This document shows, piece by piece, positions 23,501 to 34,967 of a stretch of 64,000 nt of DNA. The notes under the pieces are model-generated. The model was not told where the DNA came from and ran no database searches. It saw only the letters and a list, made by a program, of their open reading frames with translations. Positions within the stretch are counted from its first letter, which is position 1; the number at the start of each line of letters is the position of its first letter. Source of the stretch: Mactromeris polynyma (Eukaryota > Mollusca > Bivalvia > Venerida > Mactridae); contig JASFXZ010000010.1 of assembly GCA_032209605.1 (NCBI GenBank), forward strand, positions 13,909,385 through 13,973,384, in the 5' to 3' direction. Position numbers and translations under genes: made by a program.

Positions 23501-26500
23501 GGTTGTTATTGAGAGTTGTTGCTCTAGAGAGGTGCAGAACATAGTAAATCTTTGTAAAGGGAATATGGATAATGTTGTTGAAGAGAGGTTCTTCCTAAAG
23601 AGAGGTGTAGATGGAAGTAAAGCTTTGCTAAGAGAAATTTGATAATGTTGTTGATGAGTAGTTGTTGCTCTAGGTAGGTGCAGAACATTGTAAAGCTTTG
23701 CTAAGAGAAATTTGATAATGTTGTTGATGAGTAGTTGTTGCTCTAGGTAGGTGCAGAACATTGTAAAGCTTTGCTAGAGAAATTGATAATGTTGTTGATG
23801 AGAGTATTGCTGAGGAGAGCCCCCCCCCAGAAAGGTTGCACTGTTACAACTTAAATAAATTGGTCAAATCAATGACAACCTTAGTATCTTTAACAACAAA
23901 TTGTTGTTTACAATAACTGAATCTTGACCCTCTCTGGAATGAATAACCACAAAAAAGCCAAATGTTAAAAAAACAAGAACAGGTAAGTTTACAAAACTCA
24001 GATATTTATCATAATATGAACACCGTCCACATTCCTTCTATCTAATGTACCATATCAACAACTTATATACAGTACAGTCTACATTTTAATTATAGGTAAT
24101 TATATAGAAGAAACTTGTTGGAGAGGATTTGTAAGTAAAACAAATGGTGATGTATTTACCAGAACTAAAACAGTGAGTAGTCGAGACCCTTTATAGATGT
24201 TGAAATACATGGGATTCAAAGGGCCAGTTTACATTTGAGAGGCCATTGTGAAAGCCCCAAAAAGCCTTTTGCAAGCTTCAATAAATTTGAACGAAATTCG
24301 GCTGAATGTTATGCACATATAGTTGTCTACACTGAAACCAACTCGATTCTTAAGAACATCGGTCATATATGAGAGGTGGTCTGACTAACAAGACAAAATA
24401 CGGAGAAAAACAGAAAACTTGTCCTGGAGAATATGGGAAACCCTGGATAAGCAACCTCATTGAGTGAGAATCACAATTTTAAGATTACATGTTATTTAAA
24501 TTGCAGGACACCATGTGAAAGTCAATAACATTTGCAGTGCAACCTCTCTAGAACAACAACCTCTCTTCAACAACAGAATCAACTTTGTGAGAATTAACTG
24601 TTAATTCAACCAAACAGTGTTGCATAAAAAATATACCACCAATTATCAGTAAATAGAAAAAAAGTACAGTTTTCAATAAAACAGTGCCCAATATCTTTGC
24701 ATCTAGGCCCTAGTCCCTCGCTGAAAAGTGTATGTTTTCCTGCATTCTGTGTCAAGTTCTGCTCTTATAGCATTTTTGAAGAAAGTTCCACTCAAACATT
24801 GACCAATACTTTCACAATTCTCATACTGGCTTTTAATTAACCAGTTATTACCATAGAGAGTTAAAGAATTCAAGGTTTTGGGAATAAAATTGTTACTTTT
24901 TAGTGCAAATTAGTATCCCCTAAATATCCCCCTTCCAGTGCTGTTTTCCCTTTTAGAAGGGCCATGCCACCTCCCTTAAAAATGGAAAAAAAACATTAGG
25001 TATGTGTAACATACATCTAGTACTTAAAAGTTTAGCCATTGAATAATACCTCAGCACCGATTTCTGCAATATCCGTAACTTCTTTTGGAATAGCTTCAAG
25101 CTCTTCCAGCTCCATGGTATGAAATCTTAGTTGCCGTAGCAACGGTATAAGATGTTCTTTTCTAGCATTCTCATCTGCTTTGACCCAATTTATAATGACC
25201 TAAAAAAATAAGAGCATTTTCAATGTATTGTTATAATTTTAACAAATATACATATCGGTATACAAGTGGACCTCATTCATTGGAATTCATCGGGTTTGAA
25301 ATTTTATTTCCAATAATACATGGTTTTTAATAGCCCATTTCATTCAGCCAAAGAAGATACATCGGGACCTGATATTTATTCCAGATGATATCAAGTATTC
25401 TGATAGAAGGTTGCCGAAATAACTAGGTCTGACTGTATTTGTTTTCTTAACACTTATTTGTTGTCAAGGCAAACATTTAATTTTGCTTTACCGGAAAAGG
25501 GCACTTTTTGGGAGGAAAATGAACGTTTTGATGACCGAGCTAACCACAAGCTACAAGCGGGATGTACCCGGGATTTACTGTTCCTACAACTGATGAAGCC
25601 AAATATACAGCAAAACCTCACGTAAAGAGCAACTCAAAATTTATAATCACCCCATTTATAAATAAGGCCATATTTCGATGGACCAGTTTTTATTTTTTCT
25701 TCCCTATTTTAACTCAATTATCAGATCTATTTACAACAAGGACATTTCTTCTGAACCAATGATGGTCTTACTATTGTGGTTTTACTGAATAATAGTTTTC
25801 TTGACAACAAATGTTAAGAGAACAAATATACACAAATGATGTATAACAGAATGTCACATATCTGTGGACAAAGCAATTTGAATGATAAATTATATGGACC
25901 ACAATTTGCCCTGTATGATATTTATCATGTTGTATGTGTTAACATTATCCTGATAGCAAAATAAGGAAAATGACAGATACATATTTATCATACTGGTATT
26001 ATAACAACAAAAACAACAACCCCATAAACTGGTGGAAATGAGATTTGTCTTCAACCAATTTGTACAGCCACAACAACATAGGTTATCTTAAGGCTGCAAG
26101 ACCAATTTTTCTCTACTCTGATGGCTATATGGTTGCTGCAAGACCAATTTTTCTCCACTCTGATGGCTATATGGTTGCTGCAAGACCAATTTTTCTCCAC
26201 TCTGATGGCTATATGGTTGCTGCAAGACCAATTTTTCTCCACTCTGATGGCTATATGGTTGCTGCAAGACCAATTTTTCTCCACTCTGATGGCTATATGG
26301 TTGCTGCAAGACCAATTTTTCTCTACTCTGATGGCTATATGGTTGCTGCAAGACCAATTTTTCTCTACTCTGATGGCTATATGGTTGCTGCAAGACCAAT
26401 TTTTCTCTACTCTGATGGCTATATGGTTGCTGCAAGACCAATTTGTCTCTACTCTGATGGCTATATGGTTGCTGCAAACTAGGGCTGTCATTGATACAAA

Positions 26501-27591
26501 TGGTATCAATGTATCAATATTCTATTTAACACTTACAAATATCGATATTATGGCAGGAAAATACAGGAGAAAGGATACAGTCTAAAATGTGCAAAAAATC
26601 CATATTTTTAACTTCATAGTATTATATTACATTGCTGATGTTTGGAATACACTATCCACAATACACTATCCACTATACACTATCCACAAGGAGGCTTTAA
26701 AGCGACATTACGCTATTTTGGCCCATTTTTAGACTGTACCAATTCTCCCGCCATGATATTGATATTTGTGTGTATTGAATTTCGATTGACAGAAAAAGTG
26801 GTTGATATATTGATATCGATTGTGTCAATGAAAGCCTTACTTATTTTGTACTTAACCAACATGTACAAAGAAGAATACGCAAATTGAATAATAATCAATT
26901 AAAAGGAATATTAATTTACCTGCAGTAGGAAGAATTCTGAAACATCCACATACAAGCATTCCATAAGAAATTGTAGCAATAGATCACATGAACACTCCTT
27001 GAAAAAGTTTTCTTTCTCCGCAAGCGCTGGAAGATTGTTTCCAAAATACTTGAAAATTTCCCAGCGCAATTCTCCTAAGGCAAACTTATCGGCGAGAAGC
27101 ATGGTGAGAGGATAATCCAGTATGCTAAGATGACGGATCAAGTAATCACAACATATGTCCAAAATCCAGTCCACATGGAAGAAACGGGCCGCTTCTAAAA
27201 TATCAGGAACTATTTTTGCTTCAACGGTCACATGACCATGATAAAAATAGTCCAACATGGCGCTAAACCCATCCGGACTGATTTCCTTCAGATTGATTAC
27301 TGTTTCCTCCTTCTCTTTCATTTCAAGACTAAACATGGCGACAAAATAATCACTGGCTTCTGCTAACACTTTTCTATGACCTTTAAAATTTGATTTTCCA
27401 ACAGTAAATTTCACATCACACTTGTAGTCATACATGTGAGCATTGACTTTCTCATAGTGGTTATTGATATATTTTAACTTATGGTCCGAGAAATACAGCG
27501 TATCGAATGCTGGCTTCTCTTCCGGCACTTCAGCGTCGGGTTCATACACGGCATTCCCAACCTCACCATTGGTAACAGCTCCAGTGGCCAT
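20569..27591 (-). CDS. BTB-BACK-Kelch (kelch-like) protein, 611 aa, 4 coding exons
   Basis: Coding exons: 27591-26920, 25199-25050, 23004-22809 and 21386-20569. All introns are GT-AG and phases close to 612 codons including stop. Residues 46-152 form a BTB fold (CDVKFTVG near 58, GHRKVLAEAS near 71-80). The BACK region follows, through NWVKADENARKEHLIPLLRQ in exon 2. Kelch blades fill the rest, with GG doublets in AAGGYD, YAIGGV, YVSGGI and YILGGF; the last blade (IYFLCNYDSE) lacks the GG. The start is the first ATG in an exon that opens after an acceptor at 27617, so a 5' non-coding exon lies upstream. Family knowledge: such proteins usually act as substrate adaptors for CUL3 ubiquitin ligases, or bind actin. 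Which KLHL orthologue this is cannot be told here. Introns hold P1, P2, C and R elements and a 42-bp array. Confidence 0.93.
21553..21775. repeat. Dispersed repeat G, copy 1
   Basis: Shares AAAATGGATTTCGGTAA, AAATTCAGTGGATT, GGTTAACCAATTCGC and GCCATGTTAGTAC with 58877-59106, over about 220 bp in the same order. It lies in a Kelch gene intron. It has no clear terminal inverted repeats. Confidence 0.75.
22137..22314. mobile_element. P2 MITE copy 2 (reverse orientation)
   Basis: TA-CAATGCACCCTCTCCAGAGC at the left and CTGGAGAGGTTGCACTG-TA at the right, 178 bp. Inner TTGTTGCTCTAGAGAGG and CTGTTGTTGAAAAGAGGTT are P2 motifs. Intronic in the Kelch gene. Confidence 0.8.
22385..22566 (+). repeat. 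Dispersed repeat R, copy 2
   Basis: Contains GCCAGTACTA, TTTATGATT, TTCAGATCACTTTGTCATAA, TGTAGTGAAGATTATCAAAA and TACAAAATGGCG. A P1 MITE begins 13 bp later. Confidence 0.75.
22579..22771. mobile_element. P1 MITE copy 7
   Basis: TA-CAGTAAAACCTCAATAATAA at the left and GTGAGGCTTTACTG-TA at the right. Ends 38 bp from the donor side of Kelch coding exon 3. Confidence 0.88.
23455..23843. mobile_element. P2 MITE copy 3, enlarged by internal tandem repeats
   Basis: Outer ends TA-CAATGTGACCTCCCAAGAG and AGAAAGGTTGCACTG-TTA. Inside, a unit of about 73 bp (GTAAAGCTTTGCTAAGAGAA, then GTTGTTGATGAGTAG, then TTGCTCTAGGTAGGTGCAGA) is repeated about three times from 23590 to 23810. Confidence 0.75.
24535..24600. 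mobile_element. P2 MITE fragment, left end only
   Basis: CAGTGCAACCTCTCTAGAAC, AACAACCTCTCTTCAACAAC and AGAATCAACTTT match the left end of P2. No right end follows. Confidence 0.7.
25264..25435. mobile_element. Family C MITE copy 2 (reverse orientation)
   Basis: TA-CAAGTGGACCTCATTCATTG to AACTAGGTCTGACTG-TA, with the core TACATCGGGACCTGATATTT. Lies in Kelch intron 1. Confidence 0.75.
25608..25787. mobile_element. Diverged P1 MITE, copy 8
   Basis: TA-CAGCAAAACCTCACGTAAAG and TTGTGGTTTTACTG. The core (TTTATAAATAAGGCCATATT, TTTTAACTCAATTATCAG) resembles the copy at 34362 rather than typical P1, suggesting a subfamily. Confidence 0.7.
26090..26477. repeat. 42-bp tandem array, 9 copies
   Basis: The unit GCTGCAAGACCAATTTTTCT then CCACTCTGATGGCTATATGG then TT repeats with very few changes (CTCCAC versus CTCTAC). 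Because 42 is 14 codons, at least two frames on each strand stay open through the array. These ORFs are artefacts of the repeat. Located in Kelch intron 1. Confidence 0.95.
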
Positions 27592-27751
27592 GTTTGAATA
27601 ATGGAATTGTTGAAATCTGAAATCAGATGATAAAAATGTAAATTTCAAATGCTATCATAATGTTAACAAGCCTAAAGACCTTAATGTTATAGATTCAACA
27701 CAATGCATTGCAAGTAAAAATATGAATAAAACAGTAATATACTCGTCAAAC

Positions 27752-27968
27752 TCGTGCTAACCCACCAGTACTATACATCACATATTTTCTAAAAAGCTAC
27801 TGTATACATCCTCTATAGTTTTTTATTGCAGTATTTAAAGTTATAACATTTATGATTCAAACTAATTGACTTATAGAAAAATGTCGATGTTAACTTGTCA
27901 AAGCAGATCCCTTTGACATAATGTAGTAAAGATTCCCAAAATACAAAATGGCGCGTAAACTCTTTTCA
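27752..27968 (+). repeat. Dispersed repeat R, copy 3
   Basis: Matches the other R copies from GTGCTAACCCACCAGTACTA to ACAAAATGGCGCG. It lies just upstream of the exon carrying the Kelch start codon, in the 5' intron or promoter region. Confidence 0.75.
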
Positions 27969-27999
27969 CTAGCACAGAATACAGAAGTAGAATGTAGCG

Positions 28000-28780
28000 T
28001 AAAATACCAACAAATGCCTTCGATCAAGTCCTACACTCGTAACTGATCAATAATCAAAGCAAGTCATCTGTTTTTTTAAACTGTGAAAATACAGACACCG
28101 CGCTTCTTGAGATTCTCAATTTAAGATAATGACACAATAATAGTTGTCAACATTCCAGTATTTTAAACAAGACAATGCATGTTTATAACATACCAGATAT
28201 TTACAAGAACATGAATGAATATCAGAACAAAAAATTCAATAAAATAAAAGACATAAAAAAGAGGATTTAGTGCAATATTATATTAAGTCATTTTTATAAA
28301 AGAAGTATTTACGTTAATTTTACGCCAATCCCTCGATATAAAAACGATATTTACATTCAAATTTTGCTTCAATAAATGAAAAATAATCCTGAAACAGTTG
28401 ATGTACAGCTGGTTAGCAAACAAACGCAGTGTATAGCGCAAATATAATACTATGTTGTTTGAAAAATTGGTGTCCAATGTCCACTGTGAGTTTCATTGAG
28501 ACATTGAGTCAGACATGGCCTGAGGGGTTAAGGTGGAGGGAGGAACGCGTATCAGGTGACAGGTACTTTATAGTTCATTTATCTTGTCTATTGTTACTAC
28601 ATTACTAATACATTCAAAGAAACTTGTCAACATCGGCCAAAAACTGGTTTATATAATTATCAGTATGCATGAGCATATCTAGGCCTGCGTGAAAGTGTAG
28701 ACCTATTTGCTAGCGGAGTCCCAAATAGTAGCTTTGTGAAAGAAGTTTACAACTTATATTGATCACTATTGATGACTGCT
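28000..28780. other. Upstream of the Kelch gene, no gene seen
   Basis: The 5' non-coding exon and promoter of the Kelch gene may lie here or farther up. I cannot place them. Only short ORFs are present. Confidence 0.3.
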
Positions 28781-28905
28781 ACCTGGGTTTCTAATCAGAC
28801 CTCAAGCCTAAATCAAGGATTATAATCTAACGGTTCATCAAAGGCTGGATTTGACCTAGGGATCAGGAGTCAGACTCGCTACCCCTCGACCAGTAAGCCT
28901 TCCTG
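28780..28905 (-). mobile_element. SINE family S5 fragment, copy 1 (minus)
   Basis: GACTGCTACCTGGGTTTCTA and ATCAGGAGTCAGACTCGCTA then CCCCTCGACCAGTAAG resemble the S5 copies at 32.1-32.4, 36.1 and 39.4 kb. They share the minus-strand tRNA-like head. Confidence 0.5.
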
Positions 28906-29032
28906 TGACAATATTAGAATGAGAATGCAGTCACACAATCATGTAGTATACCAGGGTATGACTTTTTTCTACAAGGGACTGGACAGAATGGTGCATGTCA
29001 AAAAGTGAATTATTTGAACGCATTAACATGTA

Positions 29033-29210
29033 CTGTCGGACCTCGTTCATTTGAATTCATCAGGTCCGAAATATTGTTTCAAATAATACATGGTTTTGAA
29101 TAGTCCATTTCAATCTGACGTGCGTAAGAAGATCCATCGAGAACTGATATTTATTTCGGATGATACCAAGTAATTTGGATAGAAGGTTGCAAATAAACAT
29201 GGTCTGACTG
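29033..29210. mobile_element. Family C MITE copy 3 (reverse orientation)
   Basis: TA-CTGTCGGACCTCGTTCATTT to CATGGTCTGACTG-TA. The core CAAATAATACATGGTTTTGA is shared with copy 2. Confidence 0.8.
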
Positions 29211-29514
29211 TATATACGAACCATACTATTAATGGGCAGCAGCTAAATTTAGTATTAACCAGGATATTCATAAATTTTACATATTTTTTACACAATCAAT
29301 CATGGCAGGGAGCCTATCTTTGGTGTAAAACTTGAGTACATAGTGTTTGATAACATTTGAATATTTTATAACCCCCAAAAAATAATTATATATGTTTCAA
29401 TGTAGCTTGCAACTTGCATGCAGACTGTAACAGTCTTTATTAGACCATACATTTGTGAAACATTATACATGTAATAAAGCTTATCATCTGTTCATAATAT
29501 ACCACTTCCAATGT

Positions 29515-29692
29515 ACAGTCCCACCTCTCCAAAGCGGTCCTCTCTAGAGCGACAACCTCTCTTCAACAACAGTATAAACTTTTCTAATAGAAAAAAAAAC
29601 ACTATTAATTTGACATCTCTGTAGCACCAAGTTCCCCACATCAGCCAAAATGTTCTTCTCCTAAAGGGTGTTGCTCTGGCGAGGTTGCACTG
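29515..29692. mobile_element. P2 MITE copy 5
   Basis: TA-CAGTCCCACCTCTCCAAAGC to CTGGCGAGGTTGCACTG. Inner GCGACAACCTCTCTTCAACA then ACAGTATAAACTTT and AGGGTGTTGCTCTGG. At 178 bp this is the standard P2 length. Confidence 0.85.
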
Positions 29693-30002
29693 AGCATGCA
29701 AAGGCACATCACAGTTAATTTCTAATTACAATATTGTTATAAATAATGGTATATTTGCAAAGCTTTCCTATGTTAAGACAAAGCACACTTTTATCAGGTA
29801 GACAAACTCCTGTAAAACTTGCACAGGTAGAAAAGGATATTTTGTCCTATATTCTATTATGCATGATCAACAGAGATGTATTATAATGGCATATTCCAAA
29901 GCCGTACTTTAATTTTAATCTCAGACATTATTACGTCAAGTCCTGTTGTCATGTATTAAAACACTTCATGTTCATGATGAGACATCAGGCTATTTATTAT
30001 AA

Positions 30003-30240
30003 ACCCTGCAGGAGACCTCCATGGTCAAGTGGTTATGCTTGCTGACTTAAAATCACTTGCCCCATTGCTGCTGTTTTGAATCCCACCTGGGATATAGAAC
30101 TTGTTATAGTGTGGAAACCATGCGACTGGCTTACGGAAGGTTGGTGGTCCACCTAGGATCTTCCTCAACCTTTGTTGCTGGAAAAGTCACTATGTGACGA
30201 CTGTGACGACCCTTGCTGTTAATGTGACTTAAAGCCATAT
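30003..30240 (+). mobile_element. SINE family S3, copy 2
   Basis: The tRNA-like head CATGGTCAAGTGGTTATGCT (box-A-like) is followed by TTTTGAATCCCACCTGGGAT. The body CGACTGGCTTACGGAAGGTT and TTAATGTGACTTAAAGCC matches 44440-44635. Confidence 0.7.
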
Positions 30241-30249
30241 TACAAAATG

Positions 30250-30425
30250 ATGTATATACATCCTGCAACAATATGTTACCTGCCCTGCGTAAAATTGTGA
30301 AGGTGTTTGCTGCAAACGTTTCGTAACATTTGCAATTTGGTTCCCCGTATGCAGTGAATGTGATACAGTGGGCCAGGGACACAAAACAGTTTCATAATGT
30401 GAGCAACTGTAAGCTGTAACTGAAT
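30250..30425. repeat. Dispersed repeat H, copy 2
   Basis: About 110 bp collinear with 815-925, but without the 63-bp duplication present there. Directly follows SINE S3. Confidence 0.7.
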
Positions 30426-30799
30426 GCTGGGCTGTTGTAATATTTTTCCATAATCAACACAGCATGGACCAGTATCGGATATTTGACTAAACAGCATGTT
30501 CTATTATTACAATGTATTCACATGTGCTTAAGTAGGGTATTAAAGAAATGCCTTTATACAAGAAACTTGAGACACAGGATTAAAAGTTTTTAAGTGCGGC
30601 TATAATCACTGGTTGTGACATTGATTAACAATCAAAATGTCATGTTGGATTAATGTCCGGTTAGATTTCAATGGCTGCTGATCTTGCTTAATTTTACTTC
30701 TTTCCAGATTTACCACCGTTTCCACTATATGACTGATTCTTTAAATTATTTGTTTTAGGCTTGTATAAGTATGATTTTTTGGGAGGTACATGTATAGTG

Positions 30800-30960
30800 G
30801 TTGTGGGGGTAGAGCGTATCACTCCTGATCAAAATGTTATGAGTTTGAATCCTGTCTTGGTTGAAGTTAATCCTCATTAGTAACTGAGGATGCAGTTATC
30901 AAAAGCAATTAAAATAAGTTATGATAACTCATTTCACAATCAATGTAAAACATTTTTTTA
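30800..30960 (+). mobile_element. SINE family S4, copy 2
   Basis: The head TGTGGGGGTAGAGCGTATCA then GAGTTTGAATCC (box B) is followed by GCAGTTATCAAAAGCAATTA and TTTCACAATCAATGTAAAAC, shared with 16255-16445. Confidence 0.7.
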
Positions 30961-30976
30961 ATTTGAAGTTCGTCTG

Positions 30977-31215
30977 AAGCTAGCTCAGTTGGTAGAGCGC
31001 TCGACCGTCACCCATCAGATCCTTGATTGGGCAGGTTATGTTCTTCCGTGACATTGGATGATGGTCATGTCCTCCACATGTGGAGAAGTTGTCAGTCGCT
31101 TGTGGATGAGCAAGCTAGTAATGGTTAATAATTAATTCCAGGGAAACTGGTTAGGATAACTCAGGATACCATATGACTGAAAATGTGTACAACCTGATGA
31201 AAAAAGAATTGAATT
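30977..31215 (+). mobile_element. SINE family S1, copy 1
   Basis: The head TAGCTCAGTTGGTAGAGCGC is a near-perfect box A. The body CCACATGTGGAGAAGTTGTC and tail GGTTAATAATTAATTCCAGG are shared with 59508-59757. The cloverleaf is not conserved after the D arm, so this is not a functional tRNA. Confidence 0.8.
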
Positions 31216-32100
31216 AAGTTTGATTCCTAGGTTACAGGGATGTTATTGTACTTTCAAATTTCACTCAAATCATAATAAAACATTTAATGGGAAAAACTTT
31301 GTTTCTAAGCTACTTCCCTGCAGTCAAAACAGAACAATACATGAACATGCAATTGTAAAATGCATGATGTAAAAACCTCAATACAGATATTACAGACAAA
31401 GCACTGATATTCACAGCCTGATATGATTCAACTGAGACTTTTTAGAATTCTTCAGATTGTTCCGAAAGAAGGATTATTTGAACAATACAAAAATACTGCA
31501 TTTTAATGCAAATACGCAAAGCTTCCTTAGACTTTAAGCTCTTTTAAAAAGGCTTGGTTGATCTAGATTATTTGTATTTTGAAAGATAATCTAGAAAAGT
31601 CAATGTTTAAATTGTTGAATAACCACAATCTTGTCTATTGAGAATCAATAACACTACACCTACGATCGATCGATCCCACGCATCATGGAAGTCCAACATG
31701 ATGTAACATAGATACACACATACCAGTGTAATATATACATGTGGTAACGTATCGTATATTAGCAACAAAACCATCCTTTACCGACATGATAAAAATCAGC
31801 GATGACATTTCCATTAAATTTTCACACCACATTGAACACAGGATTGTGTATGGTGAAACGAGGATATCAAACCAAATTATTCAATTTTGATATCATCATA
31901 GTTTGTGTCAAGCTTTTATGAATATTGTGAAACATAACAAATTTGAATACATCACATTAAGAGAGGTCATTGACAGTTGTCAGCAGCTTTCTATACACTC
32001 ATAAATTTCACATTGGTTTATGTATGAACCTATTTAATTTACATCAATGGTAAACAAGTTTACAACTTAAAACATTCTCGATGTAGACTCAGCTTCCTAT
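31216..32100. other. Intergenic, nothing recognised
   Basis: AT-rich DNA with no gene-like frame and none of the repeat families found elsewhere. Confidence 0.5.
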
Positions 32101-32410
32101 GTGGCAAATCAGGCATTGCAAAGTTCTTGGTTCAACTCCCCCCCCCCAAGTCAAGATTCAAATTTACGACATACAGATCCGGGGTCAGGCCCTATTCCCC
32201 TCGACCACTATGCCCTGTTTACATCGATTGCACGCTTAGTCCTAATACAACTTAGAGTAATCCTTATCTATGACTGCTCTCCAGGTTTCTAACCAAAGCT
32301 TGCACCTACATCAGGGCCTGTGAAGACGATGGAAGACTTCTACCAATAGCGAGATTCAAACCCATTACCTCCAGATTAGGAATTCAAGCTCTTCACCATT
32401 ATGCCTCCAC
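32100..32410 (-). mobile_element. Two SINE family S5 fragments in tandem (minus)
   Basis: The first part (32100-32225) has TCAAGATTCAAATTTACGAC and CCCTCGACCACTATGCCC. The second (32280-32410) has GCGAGATTCAAACCCATTAC and TTCACCATTATGCCTCC. Both read as a tRNA-like head on the minus strand. Confidence 0.5.
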
Positions 32411-33164
32411 TGACCAATATGCCTCCAAGCAAAATTTATAATTTAAGTCAAGTCAAAAGTTTATTGGCATGAATAAGTATAATTATATTCATCATCATAT
32501 ATTCTGTAGTCTGTTTTTTTATTTTCTTGAGAATGGCTGCAAGCAAACTGCAAGGTGGTCGGCCAATGAAAACATGTTTTACAAAATATTGACCAATAGA
32601 AACAGTATACACAATATGATATTCTCAACTAATTTTGAATGGACAGTTAACATATTGGAAGTATTGACAAACAAAAATGCAGTAAACAAATGCAACAACA
32701 GACTCAATGTCACTGAAAAGCATTGAAGGTCAACCAGAGAGTAAGAGAGCTTCATGCATGTGTTTATTTTCAGCCGTTATTCGGCAGTATTCACAGTCAA
32801 TGACAAAAAGTATGTATTTTCCCCAATTCGCATATAAGAATTCCCAATAAACCTGGGCCAATTACTAAGCCAAAAATTGACAAAAGTTAGACGCTCTTCT
32901 CTCACAGGCACTTTATATAGCAATTGTTTATTAATTAGTCACTACAACCTTGAATTGTTATTGTAATCTTCCCAAAATAGCTAAAATAAACCTTGAATGC
33001 ATGTGAATGATATAATGGGATTAAATCCTTACAGCACAAACATTAAAGTACAGTAAAATAATGATGGCAATAAAACAAGAAATCAATAAGGATCTTGTGG
33101 AGTCATTTCAAATCACACAGGCACACAAAAAAATGATGAATTATAATGAGACTCCTTCAGTTAT
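32411..33164. other. Intergenic, nothing recognised
   Basis: AT-rich; the open frame at 32469-32726 has no family features and is taken as chance. Confidence 0.5.
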
Positions 33165-33490
33165 CAGTGAACTGCAACCTCTCCAGACTGACCCTCCCTT
33201 GAGTAACAACCTCTATTTAACAATATTAACTTATATCAATATATTATGTTTTTCTGAGTGAAGAATTTATAATTACAGTAAGACCTCACTTAATGACCAG
33301 CTTAAAATTAAGAACACAATTTTCAGGTCCATTTTCACTGGTTTGCTCTTTATTTTACATTGAAAATGGAACCAAGGGTGGTCTTATTATTGAGGTTTTA
33401 CTGTAAATTAACCTCTGTAGAGCAGCAACATCTCAACAACTACCAATGCATGTATCCATTAAAGGGTGTTGCTGTTCAGAGGTTGTACTG
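33165..33490. mobile_element. P2 MITE copy 6, interrupted by P1
   Basis: The left half CTGCAACCTCTCCAGACTGA runs to TAACAACCTCTATTTAAC. The right half AGGGTGTTGCTGTTCAGAGG ends TTGTACTG. A P1 element (33276-33403) splits it. Confidence 0.75.
33276..33403. mobile_element. P1 MITE copy 9, nested in P2
   Basis: TA-CAGTAAGACCTCACTTAATG to TTGAGGTTTTACTG-TA, 128 bp (internally shortened). Reverse orientation. Confidence 0.85.
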
Positions 33491-33903
33491 AACACAAGAC
33501 ACCCTCCCAAAATAAATGCGTAGAAAGCCATTTACAACATTGGTAAACTTACCTAGAATAGGAATATCTATCCATTGTGGCAAGATTTAAACAAAAACCA
33601 CAAATAAAGATAATACACAAATATCCTGTCCACAAACAATTTAACTGTGCAGGGGTATTGTTCTTATGATTGCATTTGCGTATAAAAGAGCATCATGGCC
33701 TTGATGGAAATCTTTCAATATGCATGTCTGGCTGTTATAAAGCACCATACAAGTAGAACTGTTGCATACTCAGTCAATAGGGCTGTTCAACTAAATGAAG
33801 ATATATAGGCAGACAGTACACTTTGACAATACTATACTGGCTTATTGATTTCTGCACACAATGAGTAATTTAACTAAAGGCATCGATCAGCAGTTTTACA
33901 AAA

Positions 33904-34216
33904 GCAGTCAACATTTTTTCAGTGATCCTCTCTTGAGCAACAACCTCATTTTAACAACTGTGTCAACTTTTCCCAGAATAAGAATAATCTGGCCCAAGTC
34001 TTTTTCCTGGGACCCTAAATCATTTGGCATTAGAAAGTCCCGACTGTCAGAAATCGTGTTATTTCTAAAGTCCTGTGTATCCCTGCAACCCCCCTTCAAG
34101 GGACAAAAACATGGATAAGTGCATTAAAGATATATTCAACCTCTCTAGAGCAACAACCTCTCAACAACAGCCAGCATGTACATCTCCCACAGGGTGTTGC
34201 TCAACAGAGTCGACTG
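33904..34216. mobile_element. P2 MITE copy 7, with internal unrelated sequence
   Basis: CAGTCAACATTTTTTCAGTG and CTCTTGAGCAACAACCTCAT at the left; AACCTCTCTAGAGCAACAAC and GGGTGTTGCTCAACAGAGTC at the right. About 140 bp between (33985-34125) is not P2. Confidence 0.55.
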
Positions 34217-34361
34217 CAAGGCAAACATACTACATTATTGTTTGTACACAAGCTAAGGTTCAGTATTACCCTTTCCTCATTGTGATTGTCATAGTGACCC
34301 ATCAAACCCCTTCAGTAGCAATTAGCTCCTATTAAAGACCACTGGATGGCAGATGTAGATA

Positions 34362-34534
34362 CAGTAAAACCTCACATAAAGACCACCTTGAAAATAAAGA
34401 CCACCTCATTTGTAAGGTCATATTTTATGGATAATTTTCTTTCATATTTTAACTTGACTATCAGACCACCTCATAAAGAACACATACAGACTGTCTTCAA
34501 AACCACAGGTGGTTCGCTGACCTAAGATTCACAG
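34362..34534. mobile_element. Diverged P1 MITE, copy 10
   Basis: TA-CAGTAAAACCTCACATAAAG and AAGACCACCTTGAAAATAAA at the left. The right end is degraded. The core CATATTTTAACTTGACTATC matches the divergent copy at 25608. Confidence 0.7.
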
Positions 34535-34783
34535 TACACCAATAGTTTACCATCATTCATGTGATATTTTACTCACACTTAGGACTGCTAACATGATAAA
34601 CTTTAATCATATTTACAATACACATTGCACACATCAATGCAGATTCATACAATTTAAAATAGATAAAATCTCAAGTTGTGCTAAGCTTCATCCAAGGCCA
34701 AAATGCCTCCGATAAATGGTAGCATAATACCAAAATTTTTCAAGGTCAGCACAGTTAAGTATTCCCCTCACTATTTCTTATTA

Positions 34784-34967
34784 CAGTAAAACCTTGATAT
34801 GGTGACCACCCTTGGACCCTTGAAAACTGATCTTTATATTGAGGTGGTCTTAATATTAATGTTGAATAAAAAGCAAAACAGAGAATAACTGAACATGGAC
34901 TTGAAAATTGTGCTCTTAACTTTGAGGTGGTCTTATTACTGAGGTGGTCTCTAAGTAAGGTTTACTG
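34784..34967. mobile_element. P1 MITE copy 11
   Basis: TA-CAGTAAAACCTTGATATGGT to CTAAGTAAGGTTTACTG-TA, with a typical core. Confidence 0.85.

Noticed and set aside
26045..26585. Long ORFs (129-154 aa) on both strands with 14-residue repeats
   Set aside because: They only read through the 42-bp tandem array; both strands and several frames are open for the same reason. No independent coding sign.
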